A stretch of 64,000 nt of DNA. Source: Cervus elaphus. Taxonomy: Eukaryota > Chordata > Mammalia > Artiodactyla > Cervidae. Location: the NCBI RefSeq assembly GCF_910594005.1, contig NC_057815.1, forward strand, positions 66,106,052-66,170,051, written 5' to 3'. This document shows positions 46,341 to 57,960 of the stretch, piece by piece (position 1 is the stretch's first letter; the number at the start of each line of letters is the position of its first letter). Made by a program: the position numbers and the translations under genes. A model generated the notes under the pieces. It did not search any database, was not told the DNA's origin, and was given only the letters and a program-made list of their open reading frames with translations.

Positions 46341-48610
46341 GTTCTTACAGGAAACAAGATTCCTAGAGTCTTGGGGATGGGGGAGCTTGGAGACCTCTGC
46401 CTGTCCCCCAGAGCTCCACGTGGCTGTGCTGAGGGGATCTGAGATCTCGAGATCACCTCCCTTCCCTGAGCCAAGGCCCAGCACCCTCCTGAGGCCCCAG
46501 CTCTGCTCACCTCCTGGCCCCAGCCCCCTTCACTGTGGGGAGCACAAAAGAAAGAACTAGGCAGGGAGGCTAGCGATCTGGGTTCCAAGCCTGGCTTGGC
46601 TGGGGCTTGGCTGTGTGAGCCTGGGCTAGCCCCTGCTCCTCTCTGGACTTGCTCTCCAGTAAGGAGTGAATTTGAAATGGGATTGCAAAGGCACCTCCGA
46701 CCTCTGCTCAGTCTGAGAGGGAAAGAGGTCAGGTGTACGCCCTAACTACAAGCCCACAATACCCCAGTTTTCCCAATCCCCTCTACTCTCAAGGAAGAAC
46801 ACCTGGCAAATCTGATATGGCCACAAGGGGTCTATTGTGGAGGTCTGGCTCCCAGACTCACCAATTCCAGTCCTGGACGGGGCCAGGTTTATTCATTAAC
46901 CAAGCCAGATGGAGGAGGAAGCTCCACTCTGTTGACACAGAGGGTGGGAGTCCCGGGCTCAGTTCAGACTTTCCCCTTCCCTTCCTTCTGGAAAGCCAGC
47001 TTGATGGGGAGATTATGCTTCCCTACCCCATGGCACAGTCCAGCCTGAGCCTTTCCCGGGTTACAGGCAGGAAAACAACCTTTTTCTCACAACAACTTTG
47101 CTCACTTTGTATTCAATTCGTTCCTTCGTTTGTTCCTTCCTTCCATCCTTGATTCAACCAACATCCCTGCTGGGCCTGTGTTGGAGGCTGAGGACGGAAA
47201 GGATAGGACGTGTCCCTGTCCCTGGAGAGCACTAAGCTGGAACATACCAGTGGCCCTGCCCTTCCCTGCTCCTCAGACTTAGACACAGGTCCAGCTCTGG
47301 GGAAGCCCCTGGCTCAGGGTCCTCAGGCCTGGGTAGAGAGTTCCAGAAAGGGAGAAGAGGATACACACATGGGAACTGGGAGAGAAAAAGACAGTCAGAT
47401 AGCCAGGGTGCAGACAAAGAGTCAAGAAGGGAGCAGGTAAGGCAGAACGGGTGAGCCAGGTGCCAATGTGGGGACAAAGCTCTAAATGACTAAGACAAAG
47501 TGAGACAGAAAGGCACAGGGTCAGACAGGGAAGGTCAGACATCTCTGGCTCTGTTATGAGGCCCTGATGCCAGAGCTAAATCCGAATCCAAGGGCAGGTC
47601 CCAGGCAGGAGGGGCTGGAGTGGGGGGAGGTCAGGAGTGCTCTCCAAGTCCAGTGCCCTGCTCCCACCTCTGCCAGCTTCCACCACAGGAATACACTTCT
47701 CCACGTGTTCGAGAAGGAGAGCAGGAAGGCTGAGGCAAGAGGGAGGGGAGGGCACACCCAGGAGCCCACTGAAGGGAGATCGGCCTGCCCCGTTGAAAAG
47801 TGGCACTCACAGCAATGCCAGATGTGTTGTGTTGGAGGCAGTCACTGAGGGCTCTCATCAGAGTCTTCACTAGCCTGTTCCCCATCTAGTCCCCCAGGGG
47901 AGGTGGGCTCACAGGGTCCCAAAACCCAAGCCGGCCCTTTTTTGACAAAGAGAAGAAAATCATGGGGTTGTGAGGAGTGGAGTGGATGACTGAGAGAGGC
48001 CAGATATGCCTGCATCTTCCCTGCCTCTGCTGGCCTACACCTTGGTCCCTCCTTCCCCAGCCTGCCAGCCCAGCCTGGCCCTGTGTGAGGCAGGGACATC
48101 TAAGCCCCGCTTTCAGGATCTGCCAGCCAGGATCCTGAGTCCCTGCAGGAGAGACTCAGGGGACAGCCAGGAGGGAAGAGGGAGAAGCAGGGCATCAGGC
48201 AGGAAGAAGTTCAGAGAGTGGGGAAAGAGATCCAGTTCAGGCTGAGAGAATCAGGAATTCGGGACTGAAGGGCTCAGTCTCCCACCTGAGATGACTCAAG
48301 TCAGGACCTGGGAAAGGCTTCAAGGGCAGAGGGCTCCCTGAGGGAGACCACTCTCCTAGGTGGGCTTGGCAGCAGTCCACCTCCCTGAGCAGGCAGCGGC
48401 TGAGCGAGTCACACCCCCTGTCTCCAGGCCCCTACTGGCCCATCTGTGAGATGGGGGCTTGCCCAGCAAACTGTGCCTCCTGGGTTCTCACAGGAGACTC
48501 TGAGGTGCACAGCCAGGAGTCTGTACCCCTGCTGGAGGAGGACCGGGAGACTCCCGGTCAGAGGCAGTCAGCGCGCAGTGCCGGCTGCACCTGCTGCGGG
48601 GCCACCCTAC

Positions 48611-48817
48611 CTTGATCTTGTGCAGGGTACGATCCATCTCCACAGCCTGCACCCACACAGACACACCGGCCTTGCTGTAGGTCAGGTTCCAGCCCGCCTC
48701 GGCCTCACACTCTGACCGGAAGCTGCGGAAGTCCTGGTCGTCGGGCACCTGGACGCTGTCGCGGCCCAGGACTGGCCGAGGCCCCGGGGGCTCTGGGGAG
48801 GCAGCTGACTGCTCCAT
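48611..48817 (-). CDS. STARD10: STARD10 coding exon 1 (start codon, residues 1-69)
   Basis: The ATG at 48815-48817 opens MEQSAASPEPPGPRPVLGRD, matching the human start closely; +4 is G but -3 is C, a moderate context. The 69 codons end KIK at an AAG|GTAGGG donor (48611/48610). Residues about 1-24 are a disordered leader. The START domain begins near 25 (DDQDFRSFRSECEAEAGWNL) and continues (YSKAGVSVWVQAVEMDRTLH) into exon 2. The full protein is a cytosolic phosphatidylcholine/phosphatidylethanolamine transfer protein, known in human and mouse for roles in bile-acid handling, beta-cell secretory granules and ErbB2-positive breast tumours. No signal peptide or membrane segment is present. Confidence 0.97.
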
Positions 48818-48921
48818 GGGGAGGCCCAGGGCCCTGGTCCTGGTCCGGCTCTCCTGGGTCCTCCGCGGAGGCTCCGACAACGTCGACGCGGCTGCAGATG
48901 CTGACGCCACCTTCCAGGGAC
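48818..48921 (-). other. STARD10: STARD10 5'UTR part of the ATG exon
   Basis: A TCTTGCAG acceptor-like sequence ends just above 48921; an alternative CTGCAG acceptor lies about 30 bases further in. The UTR segment is GC-rich with several CpGs. The exact 5' edge depends on which acceptor is used. Confidence 0.5.
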
Positions 48922-49189
48922 CTGCAAGACCGGTTTGGGAACCGGAGTCAGAACGCTGCGGGGGTGCGTGCGGCTGTCCGGGGTCCTGGCAGGTAGCGAG
49001 TTCGAGAGAAGCAGGGGCTAGCCCCCTGGCCAGCGCGCACCGCCGCCACTGGGCAGTATGCTCCTCTCTCTCTCCGCAAAAGCGCGACCTCAGACTGCCG
49101 GGGGTGGGAGCCGGAGTGGGGGCTGCGTACCGGGGTGCGGGGGAAGCCCGTCGGGACCCAGGGGAGGCCGGGACCCGAGGTGACACACG

Positions 49190-49660
49190 GTCCGGTGGGG
49201 TCCGCGCAGCGCTGGCCGGACTGGCTCAACTAACTCGGCAGCGGCGCCGGAGCGGGAAGCGCGCGGGGCCGGTGGTGGGGGCGGGGTGGGGCGCCCGCGG
49301 GGCCGGCAGGCTCACCTGTGCCCGCTACTCTCCGGGGCCAGCCGGGGCCGGGGGTGCGAGCGCCTCTGCCGCCGCCGCCGCCGCTGCCCGGGCGACCGGG
49401 GCCGCGCGCGGGTTCTGGGGAGAGGAGCAGTGGGTCCCGCCGCCTGGCCCCGCCCCGCGTCCCCCTGCCCCGCGCGCCACCCCCACCCCACCTTCCTCCC
49501 TCCCCCGGGGCTAGGCTGGGGGCTCCGGGGGCTCAGCTCGCCTGGGCTTGGTATTTTCCAGGCTGCGGAGGTACAGCTGACGGGGCTTGGAGCCCCGCCC
49601 CACCCCGCCCAGCCGGGTCCTAGCGCCCGCCCCCATCGCCCCCGAAGAGGACCTGGCCGG
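49190..49660 (-). promoter_or_regulatory. STARD10: CpG island, STARD10 promoter
   Basis: Very CpG-rich sequence (for example 49235-49310 and 49345-49420) with several GC boxes (ccgccccgcgtcc, ccgccccaccccgccc) and no TATA box lies immediately upstream of the STARD10 ATG exon on the minus strand. In human the longest ARAP1 transcripts are thought to begin near the same place, so the island may serve both genes. Confidence 0.85.
49316..49420 (-). other. STARD10: Candidate STARD10 non-coding exon 1
   Basis: A strong donor, GCACAG|GTGAGC, sits at 49316/49315 in the CpG island and would splice about 390 bases to the ATG exon. The 5' end is unknown. It includes a (CGG) run of 5-6 units at 49368-49385, so the 5'UTR may be length-variable. 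Confidence 0.55.
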
Positions 49661-51814
49661 ACCAGTCCTCAGGCAGGGATTGAGGAGGGTCCAAGATAGA
49701 TAGGGCTCTGAGAGGAAGAGCGAGGCGGTGCTAGAAGGGGGATTCTGGAAGTTAATTGTGAACCCTTTATCTCCAACACCCTCCCACACTCACAGGTACA
49801 CACCTCTGCAACAGCCTACTTGAGACACACAAGCAGCTGGTCCCTAGAACCACCCAGAGACATCCCCACATACCACACCCCTGAGACCCAAAGATGGGCA
49901 CACTCCCACCACAATCAAGAGCCCACAGCTTGCCTCCCCAACCAACCACTGGCCTCAAGGTTCACAAGGTGGCTAGACTTGGACAAAATCTCCACTCCCA
50001 TCACACTCCCCGCTGGGAGCTTTAATCCTCCTCCAGTCCGGGACTCTGGTCCTTGTCCACCCCCAGTCCACCTGAGCACCCCTGTACGTATTCACACACC
50101 TCCCATGGATTAAACTAGGCTTTCCAGAGCATCTGGCTCCAGAGCTCTGGGGCTCCCTGGCCCTCCCCAGGCAGAGCTGGCCAGAGCTCCACAGCCACAG
50201 GGGAGATAAGTCCACCAGCACTCCAGCCACCCCTTCCAGCCAGGGAGACTGCTACCTGCCCCCTGGGTCCTAGTGCTAGCTCTGTCTCCTGCTGCTTGTG
50301 TTAACTGAGGCCAATAGCTCAATTTCTCCGAGGCCAGGCCAATGTGAGTGTGGCAACAGGCCCAAGGCTGAGCATTCACTACCCTAGTGACTAGGGAGGG
50401 CTCGTGGTGCACTCCCCTGGATGGGCAGCTAATAGGGCACAAGTGCCCCATCACTTGCCCAGGGTCATCAGTGAGTACATGGCCATCCTGCCAAGATCCC
50501 AGATCTCAGCCTCCTCCCTCCCCAGGATTCCTTCCTTGGCTCTGGCTGCCCCATCTCTCTGGGCCTGAGTTTCCCATCTGTAGAATGTGAGCATCCGAAT
50601 GTATAACCTCCTAGCCTCACCATCCTGGAGTTCTAGGATGGAACAGCTTTTCTTAAAGGTGCTAGAGAAAGATGAGGAGTTGTCACGGTGGATTCACAAA
50701 TAGAGGTGTTTCTTCCTCAAGTGCTTAGGGCTCTGAGACGTTTGTGAACCAGGCCCAATTTTAAAAGTCGAGGGGGTGAGGAGGGAACTGTGATGGCAAG
50801 TCACCCCAAGGGGCATTTTGCAAAGTAAATCTTGTAAAATGAGTTGCAGGTCCCCACGTGACCTTGGATCTCCAGTGTGAGCAGCACAGTCAGATAATCA
50901 TCCTTGGCCCTTCTAACCCACGTTCTTTAAGTGTGTGGTAGTGGGTGGCCTGGGGGTAGGGTGGGTGGGGGTGGGCTCTGGGTTCAAGAGGCCAGGGTTC
51001 TGGCTCTCTGCTATACACATCCTCTGCCTTCACCCCAGCCGTAGGCAGTTCACTGCCCCTCCCCTGGCTTCAATAGTTTTATCTGACAGCCTCATACCAA
51101 GGCTGATGAAAGACTCAAAAGAGGGTATACAGAGACGGCTTTGTGAACTGTAGCCTCTGGGATCTGCCATGAGGAAAAGGGAGAGGAGCACTGGCCTGGC
51201 GGCTTCTGCCTTTTTAGGGCCCCAGTGACACACGTCAGCTGACAGCAGGCACCAGGACAGTACACCTCTCATCCCCATCGCCTAGTCCTGGGAGGAAGAG
51301 ATAAGGCTGAAGTGACAGCAGGAGATAGCAGTGAGGACAGGCTCACAGGACTTCTCCACCCCCGAGAGCACTGCCAGTCTGAGACACACAAATTCAGGGA
51401 GGTAGAGATGGCAGAAATCAAACCAGAACTCAAATCCAAATATAGATTAACCAAGAATGAGTCTTTTGGGTCTTGGGTCAGAAAAGGTGGGTGACCTGGT
51501 ACCCTTGGGATCAGGTGGCCATGCCTTGGGCTCAACCCTGCCTGCAGGTTTAGGCCAGGCTGGCTGGAGCATAAATCCTCATTCATCAACAATTTGCCCT
51601 TGCAGGCTCTCCCAGTCCCCCAGGAATTTAGGTATCTCTGGCTCAAAGATTCATAACAACCGCCCAAACATGCTTGGATCAAAGCAGATTCATATCCCAT
51701 CTCAAACACCCCTGAGCAACAGAGAGAAGGCTAGGAGGGCTGGGATGGAGGGCCTGGGGGAGGAGCCTGGAGAGGAGTCCTAGGACTTGTCGATCCCTGC
51801 TTCCCACAGCCTGG

Positions 51815-51965
51815 AAGTGCAAAGTGGACCTGGGTTCAAATCCTGTTGATACCATTTCCTAAACGTGTGACCAAGAGCAGGTGACATGTCCTGTCTGAGT
51901 TTCAATTTCCTCATCTAGAATAATAATACCTACTCTCTTGAGAATTATTGCAAGGAAAAGAGATG
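51815..51965 (+). mobile_element. MIR fragment
   Basis: 'gtggacctgggttcaaatcctg', 'gtgtgaccaagagcaggtgacatgtcctgtctgagtttcaatttcctcatctagaataataatacctactctc' follow MIR order. Confidence 0.8.
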
Positions 51966-53509
51966 TATACATGTTGGTTTCACCCCAAATAACTAAAAAT
52001 ATAAATTGGAAGGGGAAAGGTAGGGAGGAATAAATACACTGTTCAAAAATGGCATATTTCCTGCAAAAAGTGTTAAGGAAATACCTTGATAGGATGGTTG
52101 TTAAGGTTCTCGTGAAAGAGTAAACAGTGCAAAAGGTTGGCGAAGCACAACCCTGTCTGACCCCTGCAGCCCCTGTCCCAGTCACAGGGCTCCTCAACAG
52201 GAAGTGGATTGGGTGGAAGTGCCCTTCCAGGCCCCAGCCCCAGGATGGGGACAGCACCAAGGAGGACTCAGAGTGGGGGTGGAAGGCAGGAGCGTGTATG
52301 AGAAAGAGAAGGTGCTTAGCAAGCTGAGAGGCATGATAAGAATGTGAGGAATCATGACCCAGGGTGCTGAGCAAGTGCGGATTTTACACGTTTCCCTCAC
52401 AGAGAGAGAAGCTGAGGTGTAGGAGGCATAGGGACGCCCCTGAATCAAAGTAAGACAGAAGCCATCTGGGGACACAACTACCTAGTAGGACTCCCGGAAT
52501 GGGGTGAGGGGTTGTTTGGAGATATTCACACCTGTTCTTGCTCACTGACCCCTGCCAGCTGTTGGAACAGAGTCGGGACACCGGCCTGGAGCCATCCATG
52601 ACCTGGTCCATAACACTCCTCTCTCAATTCCCCTCTCTGAGTTCCCATCAGGACTAAAGACCTACAGACTAACATCATCTGGCCACAGCCCCAAACTGTA
52701 CAGATGGAGAAACAAAGGCCCAAGCAGCAGGGTCAGAGCACAGGTAAGATCTTAGGTCTTCCAGCTCCTAACCCAAGGCTCTGTCCCTGCTCCCCACTAC
52801 ATGCCACCCCTTTCACTACCCTGGGGGTGACCTTGGGGCAGTCACAACCCTCTTTGCTTCAAGATTCCTCCCCTGCCCAAGTGTCCTAGACAATGAGGGG
52901 CTACCAGGTCCTGACTTGCTCCTGGGGCTCCCTCCTACTCACCATCTAGTCAGACAGACGGATGGCTGCCTCGATCTCCCCTCTGGGAGATGAGGAGAAG
53001 GCCTCCCTGACCCCTGCTTCCCCCAGCTCCTCTCCTCTGAGGTAACCGGCCTTGCCAGTTTGGATGAGAAAATTCCCAGGTTGCCTAGGGGAACGAGGCA
53101 GTATCCTGGGGGCATCATTCTAGAAGACTGAGCAATGACCTGTGTGATATCACCAGGAAGCAGCAGAGAGGTGATTCCAAAGGCCCCCCTGGAAGGGCTG
53201 AGGACAGAGCACTCTGAGGCCCCCAGGGCTGGCATGGCCTTGAGGGATGTGTCCTTTACAGTTTGATGGCAGGCGGCAACAGGTTCAGCACCCTAGTCCC
53301 ACCTGGAGCCGGATCTGAGTGTTTGCCCAGGGTGGGTCTCCTACCCCTGCTGGGCCTCACTGAGCAAACAGTTCAAACACTGCCCTGAGTGAGCTGCTAG
53401 AGCCTGAGGGAATCACAGAGAGGCACACAGTCAGAGTTACCCACACCCCTTCTCCTGCTGGTGATGCTGTCACAGCCAAGTGCTGTGATAGGGACAGAAT
53501 AGAGAGACA

Positions 53510-54200
53510 AAAATAAGTGATTAAACAGTTAATCCCACTAGGGGATTATAAGTAGAAAAATATGGGAAACTCCTGTAAATTAATGATTACTCGAAAAAGC
53601 AGGTTTGCTTAACCACAAAACTAAGCAGGCTTGCTTAGCAACAAAACCATGCCACAGAAGCACAGGACATGCCCCCAAATAATAAAACAATGGTGGCAGG
53701 AGACCCACATCCAGACCAGTGAGCTCAATAAGTTAATGACCCCCAAAACAGGCTCTGTGCACACACAAAAAACCCCATCATTTATGGGAAGGTGACTTTT
53801 CGAAATGAAAGACCCTCACTGTATTGAGACCTGAAAATATTTTTCGAAAGTGCTATGACAGTCCTGGCCTAACCACATGGGGAGGGACAAGTAAAGTTCC
53901 CTGCCCTGTCTGGGGGAGGAACTGATGATGGAAATGTCACGTCTACTCAAGAGGGACAAAGAAGGTCTTCTCCCCCTCCCCACTTTCCCTTTGATTATAA
54001 AACTGTAGCCCACTAAGTTCTGGGGGCACTTCCCACCCACCTGCTTGTAAGCCTCACGAGGGTCTTATACTCATAAATCACTTCTTATCTACAACTTTGC
54101 TCTCGCTGACTTCTTCTCCATGCTGACATAAAGGACTATGGTATCGAAGCTTTTTGGAGCCCCATTGAAATGATACCAATTGGTTTCACGATCACACCCA
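53510..54200 (+). mobile_element. LTR-like element (solo LTR of an endogenous retrovirus, probable)
   Basis: The sequence has LTR character: an AT-rich U3-like half, a TGAAAGACCC-type start inside it at 53806 as in class I LTRs, a TATA-like gattataaaac at 53993-54003, and a downstream R/U5-like segment ending around 54120-54200. No internal gag, pol or env sequence is next to it, so it is at most a solo LTR. The ends and the target duplication are not clear. Confidence 0.5.
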
Positions 54201-54297
54201 TCTCCTGTCTCAGTCCACACAGCCACATAGCATCTCAGTCTCATGCGTGGGAGTCCAACAGGGGTACACTGGCTTGAGCATGGCAGGTCACCCAAGT

Positions 54298-54399
54298 AGG
54301 GTTGCCAGATAAAACCCAGGACACATCTTGAAATTTTATTTTCAGATAAGGAAAATCATTGTTAGCATATTTCAAATATTTGCTAAATCTGGCAACCTT
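54298..54399. mobile_element. Short inverted-repeat DNA transposon relic
   Basis: The ends gggttgccagat and atctggcaacct are inverted repeats of about 11 bp around a 100-bp AT-rich centre, the layout of a small non-autonomous hAT/MER-type element. Common in mammals. Confidence 0.7.
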
Positions 54400-54519
54400 A
54401 CACCTGGGACCCTGTCATACCCACATCACACAGCCTCAAAGAGCTACACACCAGTCCCCTCACAGACCTCAGTCTCTTACCTGCCCTGGAAATGCGGTCA
54501 GCACCTGGGTTACAGCTGT

Positions 54520-54542
54520 TGTGCACATGTGTGTGTGCACAT

Positions 54543-54579
<37 letters not shown>
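54520..54579. repeat. 60-bp alternating purine-pyrimidine tract with (CA)18
   Basis: Every base from 54520 to 54579 alternates pyrimidine/purine. It starts with a TG/CA segment containing the palindrome GTGCAC twice and runs into 18 CA units at 54544-54579. It is a candidate for left-handed DNA and a probable polymorphic marker. Confidence 0.9.
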
Positions 54580-54584
<5 letters not shown>

Positions 54585-55704
54585 CCTGGCACATCCTCTC
54601 TGTGAAGAAGTCCTGGGGCAGAGTAAGAGTCTACCACACTCATTCTAACCTTCACAATAACCTTAGGTGGAAGGTCATGCTGGGACTCCTTAGCCCCATT
54701 TGAAAAATGAGGAAAATAAGGCCCAGCAAGAAACAGAACCTATCCGTGGTATCCCCACGTGTGATCTCTGGCAGGGGGAAGAGGGGTGCAAGGGAAGTCT
54801 TGTTACACCTGGGCCAGGCTGTGTCCTCGGCAGGTATGAGCTCCTCAGGCAGGCCTGTCAAAGGAGCCTCTTCCCTCCAGGAACAATAGCCTAGGGGTTT
54901 GGGGGTGGGCCCTCTGACCCTTCCCCCATTCAAGGGTGATACTAATAGCTCCCCCAGAGGCCCCACTAATTCCAGGAGGTGGAAACTGTTCTGTCAGGGC
55001 ACTGCGGGTTCAGCTTTGAGATGAAAAAATATGAAGAAACCAAAAGAAGGAAGGTGTGGGGGCTTCCAGAAAAGAAGGCATCGTCCCAGGGCTGGAGCTC
55101 TTGCCCTGGTAAAAGGGCCAGACAACCTAGTCCTCCCCAAGACACATAAAGACACCTCCACCCCCACTGCCACCCAGCCTGAACACGGGGCTGAAGGGAG
55201 GGCCTGGGGTCAGGCAGATGGATCAAGAGCCTCTGACAGAGAACTCCAGGGCTTTCAGAAGATTGCATTGACCCAGCAATCGAACTGGGTTCCTGCAGGC
55301 AGCAATGCCTAACAGACATTAGCAGGAGAAGGACCCAGCCTGCAGAGGGGGTGCTGGCCATCTGGGTCTGGGGCCTTCCCAAAGAGGGAGTCTCCATGGT
55401 TCTACTCTGGGCCCCACCGACTGTGGGCAAGGCCCAGCACCTCTCTGGTCTGTTTTCCTGCTGAGGTGCTTAAGATGCCTCTCTCCTGGCCTGGGGCAGC
55501 TGATGGGCTCTATAAACTGTGGACTCCTGCATGGTGGGAGGTGCATGCAGTAGAGCTCTGTTAGTCTCTTCTTTCCTCCAAGCCTAGGAGCACCCTGGGC
55601 ATCAAGACCCTGAAAGGCCCAGAGAGAAGCTCCCAGTCCCTGGAGGACTGGGAGAGAAGGACAGGAGAGGAGGCAGCACAGATAGGGTAAAACACCCTGC
55701 TCAG

Positions 55705-55945
55705 CAGTCTAGCATAATGGCTAAGAGCCTGGGCTAGGGAGCTAGGCCGTCTGGGTTAGAACCTCTTACTGTGTGATCTAGAATAAGTGACTTAACCTCT
55801 CTGTCTTGGTACTCCCATTTCTACGAACAAGTAGGCTAGTGGGACTTACATCATTGCCTCCGGGATGAAGTGAGTTCATGCACGTGGAGAGCTTAGCACG
55901 GTGCCTGGCAAGCAACAAGCACTCAATAAATGCCACAGCTACTAT
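55705..55945 (+). mobile_element. Near full-length MIR
   Basis: The best MIR copy here: 'tagcataatggctaagagcctgggct' (tRNA-like head), 'tctgggttagaacctc', 'agtgacttaacctctctgtc', then 'gcacggtgcctggcaagcaacaagcactcaataaatg' (3' end). Confidence 0.9.
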
Positions 55946-57659
55946 CAATTCTTGTCTCCTAAGCTCCCTTACCCCAGGTCTGGCAGCTGTCCCCAAGGCA
56001 TAGCCTCTTTTCTAAGTCTCTGCTCCTTGATCTGGAGGCAGTGCCTTCCTCTTCTGACCTGGAGAAAAAGAAACAATCTAGGTTCACTTGGAACCTGGAG
56101 GGCTGAGAATAAAGCAGAAGTGACCATTATAACATCTTGTCACACCCCCTCACCCCAGTTCCTAACAGAGCTACTAAGGCCTGGATGGGTCCCTCTTGGG
56201 AGGCCTTCACTCAACGGCATGAGCTCCTCGCATCCACTCAGCCCACTTCTCAGTGTCTGACAACAGTGCCCCAGGACAGCAGCAGGCCCCAGGGAGCCTG
56301 GCTGTGCCCAGCCAGTGGGCAGGACAGTCCTGAGATGTCCACACCCCAGGAGCTGGTGTCTAGGACCCTTTGAAGGGCTCGTGTGGGGAAGGCTTGCTAG
56401 GAGCTCTGTCAGTTAGTGGGGCTGAAGACTGTGCCCTGGGTCAGGGTTCATCTTGAGGTCCAAAATTCGTACCTGGGCCAGGCCTAGAAGAAGCCCAGCT
56501 TTCCCGGGGCATTGCTGTGTCGGGGACTCCTGCCAACCACTGCCCTCTGCCCTGAGGCACTGGTACCCCCAGTTAGTGGGCATCTCCATGGTGCTTCCCC
56601 GGGGGCAGCTGCCTCCTTCAGCACCTTCTAAATTTAGGGCTTGGGCTCTGTGACTCATTACTGAATCTGCTTTGCTACCCTCCTCCAGGAGTGTGCTCCC
56701 ACGGTATTTTTATCTTCTGCTGCCTCAGACTGATTAATAAGGCCCTAGAATCCTGCAGCAGCCACACACACACCACTGAGAGCTCCCCAGTCCACCCACC
56801 CCAGCTCGGCTCTGGACTGCTCTCTGACCAGGTCCTCTACTCCCCTTTCCTTTACCTGTCTGTGCACCCACCCCCACCCTGCTATGCCCCAACCCACAAC
56901 CCACCCAGGTGTCCACATCTGGCTCCAAGTGTGACTGCAGTGGCGGAGGGAAAAGAGAGATGGAGCCTGTCCCCTCCTAACCAGCTGCCAGGCAGAGCCC
57001 TGGCCGAACACCAGGACACCTGAGTTCTGGCCTAGACCCCCACCCCTCACCTTACTGTGGGGCTCTGGGTGAGCTCGTGGCCTCTCTGGTCATCTCTTTC
57101 TTTCTCTATAAATAAGGGGTTTGAACCAGACCTCCACTAGGGTGGCCTGGACCAGAGCTGAAAGTACCAATGGACTAGACTGCCACCTTCAAACAGGGTG
57201 AGCTGGGGGTAGGGTATCTGATATTGGGCCCTGTCTCCCACCCAGGTGCCTCTCTGTCCCCAGCTCCGGCTCTGTTCAGGGGACATACACAGGTCAAGAC
57301 CCTGCTGTCAGCCTTTTGGGACTTCTGCCCTGCAGGGAGGAAGGGCCATGGTCTCACTGCCCAGGGCTGTACTGTGCAGCTCTGGGCAAGAATCACCTTA
57401 ACTCTGGACCCAGGTCGTCAGGAACATGAATCACATGTGTGTGGAGGTGTAAATGCTCCCTGCCAGGTTCCCAGTGCCAGAGGGAGAAATGGGGATGTGA
57501 AGGCCTCCCACCCCTCAACTTTCACAAACACAGGCTGCCTGGGCGCAGAGTGGAGGTATCTGGGAGGCAGACAGATCAGGGGTGGTGGCATCTCCGCCCC
57601 TACCAGACTCTGGGAGAACCCCATCTCCAGCTGGCCTCCACCTGTGTTCATGAGTAACA

Positions 57660-57960
57660 AAGAGCGGCTAACAGTTACTGAGCCGGTACCATGGGCCTAG
57701 TGCTATTATATGCACTTAACAGTTCTTAACTCATTTAATTCATAGTTACACCTCAGATAGCCCTGGATACGGCTTACCACTCCCACTTTAGAGACAGTGA
57801 GGCTCTGAGTAGGGTAGTGACTCACCAAGAATCACAGCATTAAGTCACTGGGAGGGCAAATTAAAAGCTGAGTCTGACTGCAATCCTGGCTTCTGTTTGT
57901 ACCCTAAGGTAGCTCTTCTCAGTGTATACATTAGACACTCAATAAATGTTTGATGAAGCT
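57660..57960 (-). mobile_element. MIR (reverse), extended
   Basis: 'ctcatttaattcatagttacacctcagatagccctgg', 'cactttagagacagtgaggctctgagtagggtagtgactcaccaagaatcacagc' fits reverse MIR. The sequence after 57900 is uncertain. Confidence 0.68.

Larger units (their letters stand above)
30135..48610 (-). other. STARD10: STARD10 intron 1 (between first two coding exons, 18.5 kb)
   Basis: A large intron with no supported exon inside. It contains CHR SINEs at 30.68, 31.02, 32.19 and 40.75 kb, a Bov-tA at 35.09 kb, L1M 3' pieces at 31.55-32.06 and 33.2-33.5 kb, old L1 at 38.2-38.6 kb, a G-run tract at 38.47 kb, several MIRs (36.97, 39.45, 44.44, 45.98 and 46.15 kb) and CA repeats near 41.64 kb. Stretches 41.9-44.4 and 46.4-48.5 kb hold nothing I can name beyond L2/MIR-like scraps. 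In human, type 2 diabetes-associated regulatory variants have been placed in the STARD10 gene body, so enhancers are expected here, but I cannot point to one. Confidence 0.85.

Noticed and set aside
48816..49514. A 232-codon open frame on the plus strand over the STARD10 promoter
   Set aside because: Antisense to the STARD10 first exons in a CpG island; explained by composition.
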